Source of the DNA: UBA1794 sp050946375 | GTDB taxonomy: Bacteria; Bacteroidota; Bacteroidia; Bacteroidales; Bacteroidaceae | DNA length: 10,757 nucleotides | Direction of reading: 5' to 3' | Assembly (NCBI GenBank): GCA_050946375.1 | Contig: JBMNUT010000025.1 | Coordinates: 1-10,757, forward strand | Shown here: in pieces, positions 1-4,581 of the stretch | Layout: each line of letters opens with the position of its first letter | Position numbering within the stretch: position 1 is the first letter of the stretch | The notes under the pieces: generated by a model | Databases searched by the model: none | What the model was told of the DNA's origin: nothing | What the model saw: the letters and a program-made list of their open reading frames with translations, nothing else | Program-made: the position numbers and the translations under genes

Positions 1-42
1 AAGTACTATTGCACGCTGGTCATCGGAAACATTCCGCTGTAA
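1..42 (+). CDS. 3' end of an upstream gene, product unknown (partial)
   Basis: The first frame reads 13 codons (KYYCTLVIGNIPL) from the window edge to a TAA at 40-42, 39 bases before the precursor gene. The short run of hydrophobic and aromatic residues looks like a terminal beta strand, but 13 residues are too few to assign a family. If it is a gene end, the peptide operon continues upstream of this window, because no promoter box is visible in 43-81. It could also be chance open frame. Confidence 0.35.
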   Translation, partial: KYYCTLVIGNIPL

Positions 43-81
43 GCCGAAAGGCAGTCGTTTCATCCTCTGAAGTAGTAGGTT

Positions 82-657
82 ATGGCAGAGAAGAAGATAA
101 CCCGGCGGGAGTTTTTCCGCGCAAGCATCAAGCGCACCTTGCCGTTCTTGGGCGTGTTGGCCCTGGGGCCGACGCTGTTGTCGGGCTGCGGCGATGACGA
201 TACCCCGCCCATGGATTGCGGTAATTCCTGCGTCGGTACGGCGCGGGGCGGTTGTGGATCGAGTTGCAGCAGCAGTTGTGTCGGTTCGGCGCAGGGCGGA
301 TGCGGCTCGGGATGCCTGAGCAGTTGTAAGGATAGCTGCAAGGACTCGTGTAACGACACGTGCAGCGATACGTGCAGGGGCAATGCCCGTGCGTCCTCGT
401 GCTCCGACTGCGGCAGTAATTGTTCCGGTAGTTGCGACAATACTTCCACCTCTTCTTCCTGTTCGGGCTGCGGCAACAGTTGCAACCGGGCATGTGCGCA
501 GAATTGCGACACTACCTGCCGCACGGGTTGCAAGATGTCCTGCATGGGAGCCTGCGACAGCTCTTGTCTGGGTAGTTGCGACACTTCCTGCCTGGGCAGC
601 TGCAGCCAGTGGTGTCAGTACACCTGCAAAAACTCCAGCATGTTTGAGTGGCCGTAA
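82..657 (+). CDS. CXXX-repeat radical SAM target peptide (RiPP precursor) with Tat-like lipoprotein signal
   Basis: Likely substrate of the radical SAM enzyme encoded next door. The 191-residue product starts with a twin-arginine-like motif (TRREFFR, residues 7-13), a hydrophobic stretch (20-34) and a lipobox, LSGC, with Cys36 as the expected lipidated residue, followed by GDDD. From 46 to 182 it is almost purely Cys, Ser, Gly, Asp, Asn and Thr. Twenty-nine of the 35 positions in a strict four-residue register are Cys, with two extra out-of-register Cys (107, 127), giving 32 Cys in all. This fits the family NCBI names CXXX repeat radical SAM target protein. Inference: Cys residues are crosslinked in the cytoplasm, then the folded product is exported by Tat and anchored as a lipoprotein. 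The start ATG at 82 is preferred because the Tat motif follows at once. The stop TAA overlaps an ATG of the maturase frame. Function of the mature product is unknown. Confidence 0.88.
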   Translation: MAEKKITRREFFRASIKRTLPFLGVLALGPTLLSGCGDDDTPPMDCGNSCVGTARGGCGSSCSSSCVGSAQGGCGSGCLSSCKDSCKDSCNDTCSDTCRGNARASSCSDCGSNCSGSCDNTSTSSSCSGCGNSCNRACAQNCDTTCRTGCKMSCMGACDSSCLGSCDTSCLGSCSQWCQYTCKNSSMFEWP

Positions 658-668
658 TGGAGGGGGCG

Positions 669-1859
669 ATGGCACAAGGTATTTATAAGGAGAGTTCCAC
701 CTGGCAGGCCGGGCGGGCGAAGTCCATCACGTTCATCGTGACCAAAGATTGCCAGCTGGCCTGCAAGTATTGCTACCTCGTAGGCAAGAATGCGAAGGAG
801 CGGATGACGTGGGAAGTGGCGCGGCAAGCCGTCGACTACATCCTCTCCCGCGAGGAAGAGTTCCGCGAGGAGTCGGTCGTATGGGACTTCATCGGCGGAG
901 AACCTTTCCTCGAAATCGACCTGATCGACCGCATCTGCGACTATCTGAAGATAGAGATGTTCCGGCGCGGGCACCATTGGTTTGACTCATACCGCTTCAG
1001 TTTCTCCACGAACGGCATCAACTACCACGAAGAGAAGGTGCAGCGTTTCATCGAGAAGAACCTCCATCACCTGAGCATCGGCATAACCATCGACGGGACG
1101 AGGCGCAAGCACGACCTGAACCGTGTCTACCGCACAACGGGGCGCGGCTCGTATGAAGACGTCGTGCGCAACATCCCTCTGTGGTTGCGGCAGTTCCCCG
1201 ACGCGGCAACCAAGGTGACCATCAGCAGCCCCGACATACCTTATATCAAGGAGAGCGTGCTCCACCTCTACAGCCTCGGCATCCGCGAGGTGAACATCAA
1301 CTGCGTTTTCGAAGACGTATGGCAGGAAGGCGACGACGTCCGCTTCGAGGAACAACTGACCGCGCTGGCCGACGAAATCATCGGCAAGGGCTATTACAGG
1401 GACCATGCCTGCTCCTTCTTCAACGAGCGCATCGGGAAACCGCTGGATGTCGTGCGGGATAACCAGAACTGGTGCGGGGCAGGGCGTATGCTCGCCATCG
1501 ATGCGGCGGGAAACTTTTACCCTTGTACCCGTTTTGCGCAGTACTCCCTGCGGAGCAAGCAGGCCCGTATCGTCGGAAACGTGCGGGAAGGAATCGACCG
1601 CAACAGGCTGCGTCCTTTCTTGACGCTCGACCGTTGTACGCAAAGCCCGCGTGAATGCCTGGAGTGCGAGGTCGCTTCGGGCTGTGCGTGGTGCCAGGGT
1701 GAGAACTACGATGCGGCGGAGAGCGACACCATCTACCAGCGGGCCACGGCCATCTGCCGCATGCACAAGGCCCGCGTGCGGGCCAACAATTACTATTGGA
1801 ACAGGCTTTACCGCAAACTGGAGCTGGAAAAAGCGGAAGGAGAGGCAGCCTCATGTTAG
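669..1859 (+). CDS. Radical SAM/SPASM peptide maturase, CXXX-repeat target family
   Basis: Predicted [4Fe-4S]/SAM enzyme that modifies the Cys-rich precursor, probably by thioether or similar crosslinks (inferred from SPASM peptide maturases). In the 396-residue product the radical SAM motif C-X3-C-X2-C is Cys28/32/35 (DCQLACKYCY) and the SAM-binding GGEP follows at 76-79. The C-terminal half carries a SPASM-type set of auxiliary-cluster ligands: C269, C286 (C-X11-G-X4-C), C323, C330, C333, C339, C342 and C363. Length and order fit known SPASM maturases. Start: ATG 669 has a GGAGG at 659-663 with five-base spacing and gives the family-like N-terminus. An in-frame ATG at 657 overlaps the precursor stop (TAATG) and GTG 648 is also open, so translational coupling with the precursor is likely whichever start is used. 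The 3' end overlaps the next gene by seven bases. Confidence 0.9.
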   Translation: MAQGIYKESSTWQAGRAKSITFIVTKDCQLACKYCYLVGKNAKERMTWEVARQAVDYILSREEEFREESVVWDFIGGEPFLEIDLIDRICDYLKIEMFRRGHHWFDSYRFSFSTNGINYHEEKVQRFIEKNLHHLSIGITIDGTRRKHDLNRVYRTTGRGSYEDVVRNIPLWLRQFPDAATKVTISSPDIPYIKESVLHLYSLGIREVNINCVFEDVWQEGDDVRFEEQLTALADEIIGKGYYRDHACSFFNERIGKPLDVVRDNQNWCGAGRMLAIDAAGNFYPCTRFAQYSLRSKQARIVGNVREGIDRNRLRPFLTLDRCTQSPRECLECEVASGCAWCQGENYDAAESDTIYQRATAICRMHKARVRANNYYWNRLYRKLELEKAEGEAASC

Positions 1860-2794
1860 AGCATCTTGTCATACTGCTCGACGAACGCAGCACCTCTTAT
1901 TGCGCTTATGAAGTGCCGGCGGGAGAACGGCGCCTCATCGGTCTGGAAGTTCTGCGGGCCGGCATCGTGTTTGCCCTGAAGGAAAACCTGCACGTCCAGT
2001 TCGTCTATCCGGATTACGCCCTTCCGCCGGAGTACGAAGCACTCATCTGTACCGTGAACCACACCAAGATACAACCCGCCACGCATGCCGGGAGCGAGGC
2101 CGGAGTCGTCGTATTCGACGGCTGGGAGCTGCTCGGCGGTTATCCCTTTGCGCCGGGTGCCGTCTGCGTCCTGCGCACCGCCAAGGCCGACTTCTTCCGC
2201 CAGCATGCCCGGATTGCGGACGTGTTGGGCAGAGTGACGCGCCTGAACGTCGTAATCACCGACGTCGAAACGTTCGGGGCAGACGACTTTGCCGCCTATT
2301 CCTTGGCCTTGCAGGCCCTCTCCGTCCCGTTGAAGAAACTCTTCCTGCAGGGGAAACGCCCGCAGCTCAACCTGCTGACCGACCGGATGATGCTGGACGG
2401 AATGAACAACTGCAACGCCGGTTGGCAGAACATAACCCTCGCCCCGGACGGACGCTTCTATGTCTGCCCCGCTTTCTATTACCAGGACGCGCCGGCCGGC
2501 ATAGGGAGTCCGGCCGAAGGGCTTCGGCTCCCGAATGCCCGGCTGTACCGGCTGGACCATGCCCCTATATGCCGGAACTGCGACGCATACCACTGTCGAC
2601 GCTGTGTCTGGCTGAACCGGAAGACAACCCTTGAGGTGAATACGCCTTCGCATGAGCAGTGCGTCGTGGCCCATCTGGAGCGTGAGGCGGCGCGGCGCTT
2701 GTGGATGGGACTCCGGGCGGGCGGCCTTTTCCCGGACGGGCAGGAGATTGAGGAGCTGGACTATCTGGATCCTTTCGACAAGATAGTCCAATGA
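1853..2794 (+). CDS. CXXX-repeat peptide maturase, SPASM-like protein without a radical SAM core
   Basis: Second modification protein of the operon, 313 residues. It matches, from memory, the family NCBI names CXXX repeat peptide maturase. There is no CX3CX2C radical SAM motif. The C-terminal third has a SPASM-like ligand pattern: C187 then G200-X4-C205, C240-X2-C243, C248-X2-C251 and C270. The N-terminal ~180 residues are an alpha/beta region with no motif I recognise. Inference: it may bind auxiliary Fe-S clusters and act as a partner, scaffold or substrate-delivery subunit for the upstream enzyme. The start ATG at 1853 lies inside the last codons of the maturase (ATG..TAG overlap), a typical coupled arrangement. 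The longer open frame from 1796 is rejected because it would run deep into the upstream gene. The TGA at 2792-2794 is 31 bases before the next gene. Confidence 0.82.
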   Translation: MLEHLVILLDERSTSYCAYEVPAGERRLIGLEVLRAGIVFALKENLHVQFVYPDYALPPEYEALICTVNHTKIQPATHAGSEAGVVVFDGWELLGGYPFAPGAVCVLRTAKADFFRQHARIADVLGRVTRLNVVITDVETFGADDFAAYSLALQALSVPLKKLFLQGKRPQLNLLTDRMMLDGMNNCNAGWQNITLAPDGRFYVCPAFYYQDAPAGIGSPAEGLRLPNARLYRLDHAPICRNCDAYHCRRCVWLNRKTTLEVNTPSHEQCVVAHLEREAARRLWMGLRAGGLFPDGQEIEELDYLDPFDKIVQ

Positions 2795-2825
2795 TTTTTT
2801 TAGCATCAAACCAAAAGACAGAGTG

Positions 2826-3101
2826 ATGAAGAAGTTAGTAGGAAAAGTGACCGAGGCGGAAAAATGCGAGATACAGGCCTTGTTCGAACGCCGCAACGGA
2901 TTGGTGGAGCTGGCCCGGGTGGTCACCCCCACGGATGAGGCTTTGTATGAAAAAGTCGTGAAGGACATGGGCCAGACCAGCACGAAGTTTCAGGACTGGT
3001 GGAACCGCATGGCCGCGCAGTACCAATGGGAGCGCCGCGACGATGGCAACTGGGAAATCGACTTCCAGACCAACGACATTTATTTAGTCTGCCCGGACTG
3101 A
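2826..3101 (+). CDS. CXXX-repeat peptide modification system protein (small accessory protein)
   Basis: A 91-residue cytoplasmic protein with no signal peptide, no membrane segment and only two Cys. It begins MKKLVGKVTEAEKCEIQALF and has a conserved-looking middle with DMGQTSTKFQDWW, then an aromatic, acidic C-terminus (YQWERR.DGNWEIDF). It resembles the small protein NCBI lists as CXXX repeat peptide modification system protein. Role unknown; a leader-binding or substrate-recognition partner (as RRE proteins serve other RiPP systems) is an inference, since I see no clear RRE fold signature. ATG 2826 is chosen over a GTG at 2823 directly before it. It is the last gene of the operon and is followed within 50 bases by an intrinsic terminator. 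Confidence 0.8.
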   Translation: MKKLVGKVTEAEKCEIQALFERRNGLVELARVVTPTDEALYEKVVKDMGQTSTKFQDWWNRMAAQYQWERRDDGNWEIDFQTNDIYLVCPD

Positions 3102-3150
3102 GCGGAGCGCCTTGCCGCCGCGTGCGGTTTCCCTTGCCTCCGTTGGGAAC

Positions 3151-3193
3151 AAGTCTTGCATCTGTTCCGAAAAGGATGCAAGACTTTTTTTTT
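3151..3193 (+). terminator. Intrinsic terminator of the peptide operon
   Basis: A perfect 12-bp stem (AAGTCTTGCATC at 3151-3162 with GATGCAAGACTT at 3175-3186) closes a 12-base loop and runs into nine T (3185-3193). It lies 50 bases after the stop of the small accessory gene and ends the four-gene operon. Confidence 0.9.
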
Positions 3194-3277
3194 GTTTCCC
3201 GACAGGGAATAAGTTGAAGAAAAGTATCATCTTCGGCGTTTTAATAAAGAGAAAATAAATTTTCTTGCAGTAGCCCC

Positions 3278-3306
3278 ATTGGTAACATCTTTTTTCTTTA
3301 TCTTTG
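3278..3306 (+). promoter_or_regulatory. Possible Bacteroidales-type promoter (-33 ATTG, -7 TATCTTTG)
   Basis: TATCTTTG at 3299-3306 fits the TAnnTTTG -7 element of the Bacteroides primary sigma factor. ATTG at 3278-3281 is a weak -33 match with 17 bases between, slightly short of the usual 19-21. It would transcribe rightward straight into the structured region beginning at 3313. No ORF starts close behind it, so it may serve a structured RNA or leader, or be part of a repeat element. Confidence 0.4.
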
Positions 3307-3312
3307 CTCACG

Positions 3313-3394
3313 CGAAGATAGGATGCGGCTCGGCATAGCCCGGGTGAAAACGTAGTTTTCCCCTTGTCTCTATGCTCGCCTTTCGTTATCTTCG
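3313..3394. repeat. Long imperfect inverted repeat (hairpin), intergenic
   Basis: Three nested arm pairs share one axis: CGAAGATA (3313-3320) with TATCTTCG (3387-3394), GCATAG (3333-3338) with CTATGC (3370-3375), and GAAAAC (3346-3351) with GTTTTC (3355-3360) around a three-base loop. The unit starts just behind the TATCTTTG box, whose TATCTT also resembles the arms. I have a vague memory of similar GGATGCGGCTCGGCATA-type sequences recurring between genes in Bacteroidales, which would make this a dispersed palindromic repeat; that needs a genome search. Confidence 0.5.
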
Positions 3395-3550
3395 TCCCCG
3401 TCTTCCGCTGCCGACGTACGAGTGTCGTGCGCCGGGGAAGATGGACATAAGAAAAAAGGTGTTATTGAAATTATCTTCTCAATCCAAACTTGGCGGTTTG
3501 AAATGCAATGAAGATGATTTGCAATAGCACCTGCATTGGATGCTTATACT

Positions 3551-3570
3551 CTGCCCGTACGTACGGGCAG
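3551..3570. repeat. 20-bp perfect palindrome
   Basis: CTGCCCGTACGTACGGGCAG reads the same on both strands with no spacer. With small gaps the symmetry extends to about 3540-3579 (ATGCTTAT on the left, ATGAGCAT on the right). A spacerless palindrome fits a dimeric protein-binding site, or the tip of a cruciform, better than an RNA hairpin. Confidence 0.75.
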
Positions 3571-3611
3571 CATGAGCATATTCGGTGTGGGGCTATTGCT
3601 TTATCAAATTG

Positions 3612-3619
3612 CAAAGGTA
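3612..3619 (-). promoter_or_regulatory. Possible minus-strand -7 element (TACCTTTG)
   Basis: Read on the minus strand, 3619-3612 is TACCTTTG, a TAnnTTTG match; the best -33 candidate is only TTTA at 3645-3642, 22 bases away. Transcription from here would run leftward through the palindrome and end at the A6/T6 stem at 3452, giving a structured RNA of about 150 bases. Weak evidence. Confidence 0.25.
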
Positions 3620-3728
3620 CGCCAAGACCTGGATTGATTGATAAAGCCGATACAATCCTCACACCTTTTTTATATCCGTTTATGAACGCTCCATCGGAGG
3701 ATGCGGGGCAAAAAAGGAGATTCGTGTT

Positions 3729-3974
3729 ATGAATGAAAATGTTTATTTGATTCAATTTGAGTATGCCGGTAAGACCGTATCAAATTACGAACTTGTTCCA
3801 TTACGATATTTCTAAGTAAACGTTGAAAAATAATTTGTTTATGTAGGAGACAGTGAAGCTTATATTCTGGAATCCTATTGGTTTGTAACAGGTGGGAAGA
3901 TGAAGAATATTTGTCTCTTTGCTAAAGAAGGAGAATTGATAGCTCATGTGGCAGATTTCTCCCAGGAGTTCTGA
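3729..3974 (+). pseudogene. Small broken ORF with two in-frame stops, unknown family
   Basis: From ATG 3729 the frame reads MNENVYLIQFEYAGKTVSNY through ELVPLRYF, meets TAA at 3813 and again at 3831, then continues in the same frame as a sensible protein: GDSEAYILESYWFVTGGK, MKNICLFAKEGELIAHV, ADFSQEF, to TGA at 3972. The stretches either side of the stops look like one small protein of roughly 80 residues, with alternating hydrophobic and polar residues like beta strands. I do not recognise the family. It is AT-rich like the LRR fragment that follows 28 bases later. Alternatives are a 28-residue peptide gene plus an unrelated fragment, or a sequencing error, though two stops argue against a single error. 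Confidence 0.45.
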
Positions 3975-4002
3975 TGTAAATCTTATAAATAGTAAAAGTC
4001 TT

Positions 4003-4464
4003 ATGAAACACATTATTCGAAAAGTATTATTCTTGTTGCTGTTGCTCTCTACGAATAGAGTTGCATCGGCGTATGATTTTGAATGTGGGGGTCTCTATTA
4101 TAATATCCTTTCGGAAGAAGACCGAACGGTAGAAGTAACTTATTATGATTATTATACCGGTTTCGATGCTATGAAGGTAATAGTTCCGGAAGAGTTTATT
4201 TTTGAGGGAGAGACCTATAAGGTAACTTCGATCGGGGAAGCACACGGCGGCCACTCCATAGCCGTCTATGCCGACAATAGTAAAAAAGCCACAGCGCTAC
4301 GGCTCATCGAGGAAGGGCGCGTCAACTTCGTCTGCCCCGCCGACTACCGCACAGGGAAGGAAATCCACATGGTCGTGAAGCGCATTCTGGACAAAATAAA
4401 AGCCGACTGCGAATTCCGCCGCCTGCTCGACCTGCACCAAAGCAAAGCCCGGAGAAAAAAATAA
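4003..4464 (+). CDS. Chimeric ORF: BspA-like LRR protein N-terminus fused to a HAD phosphatase C-terminal tail
   Basis: Residues 1-23 are a signal peptide (MKHIIRK, then a Leu run, ending ASA). Residues 24-79 are the usual opening of Bacteroidales BspA-like LRR_5 proteins: YDFECGGLYYNILSEEDRTV, a beta-rich segment, then GETYKVTSIGE, where the first AF..CSSL repeat should follow. From residue 80 the protein is different: GGHSIAVYADN, KKATALRLIEEGRVNFVCPA, DYRTGKEIH and a basic tail, which resemble the C-terminal part of Bacteroidales HAD-family phosphatases just after the motif IV Asp region. The HAD catalytic motifs are absent. Base composition switches from AT-rich to GC-rich at about 4232. 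The ORF is open but probably makes no working enzyme or adhesin. ATG 4003 is chosen over 3946 because the signal peptide starts there. The missing LRR array lies at 9697-10647. Confidence 0.7.
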   Translation: MKHIIRKVLFLLLLLSTNRVASAYDFECGGLYYNILSEEDRTVEVTYYDYYTGFDAMKVIVPEEFIFEGETYKVTSIGEAHGGHSIAVYADNSKKATALRLIEEGRVNFVCPADYRTGKEIHMVVKRILDKIKADCEFRRLLDLHQSKARRKK

Positions 4465-4535
4465 GGGCAGCAGGAAAATCCATCCTTTAGCCCCGCCTGC
4501 AGAGTTTTTTAGTCTCCGCCAGGCTTCGCATTGCG

Positions 4536-4581
4536 CATAATTTCCTATTTTTGCCCGTAGAAACAAAAATAGGAAATTATG
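4536..4581 (+). promoter_or_regulatory. 18-bp perfect inverted repeat spanning the -7 box and start codon of the fucosidase gene
   Basis: CATAATTTCCTATTTTTG (4536-4553) is the exact reverse complement of 4564-4581, with a 10-base spacer. The left arm contains TATTTTTG (4546-4553), a TAnnTTTG -7 match, and the right arm ends in the ATG at 4579. No good -33 TTTG is seen. A start from this box would fall in the spacer, so the repeat would act as a DNA operator; in read-through mRNA from upstream it would fold into a hairpin hiding the start codon. Confidence 0.7.

Larger units (their letters stand above)
3452..3671. repeat. 220-bp structured unit with inverted ends (AAAAAAGGTGT ... ACACCTTTTTT)
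   Basis: Both ends carry the same 11 bases in inverted orientation (3452-3462 and 3661-3671). The left end is a stem of 3458-3478 with 3510-3531 (19 of 21 positions match, one bulge), which on the minus strand is followed by six T. The right end is a stem of 3584-3592 with 3657-3665 plus an inner perfect pair, GCTTTATCAA (3598-3607) with TTGATAAAGC (3638-3647), followed on the plus strand by six T. A 20-bp palindrome lies between. The unit therefore looks like two outward-facing terminators around a palindrome, or a small MITE-like element. The open frames across it are short and carry no family signal I trust. Confidence 0.5.

Noticed and set aside
60..584. Minus-strand Gln/Leu/Pro-rich open frame opposite the Cys-rich precursor
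   Set aside because: Its repeats are the reverse reading of the TGC/TGT repeats; the plus strand has signal peptide, lipobox and operon context.
1856..2983. Minus-strand open frame of 375 codons opposite the SPASM-like gene
   Set aside because: No recognisable motifs; it spans the end of one plus-strand gene and the start of another, while the plus-strand genes show conserved Cys patterns and coupled starts.
3508..3732. Plus-strand open frame of 74 codons through the palindrome
   Set aside because: It runs through hairpin arms and the palindrome, shows no motif, and two other frames (including the minus-strand one at 3471-3755) are equally open there. I treated it as structure rather than a gene, although short ORFs of this kind may be annotated in relatives.
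4465..4510. Possible terminator after the HAD tail (GCAGG/CCTGC before six T)
   Set aside because: Only a five-base stem with a 21-base loop and a five-base gap before the T run; too weak to call.
4536..4581. Invertible (phase-variable) promoter at the fucosidase gene
   Set aside because: The inverted arms are only 10 bases apart, too close to flank a switchable promoter segment like those of Bacteroides capsule loci, and no recombinase gene is in the window.
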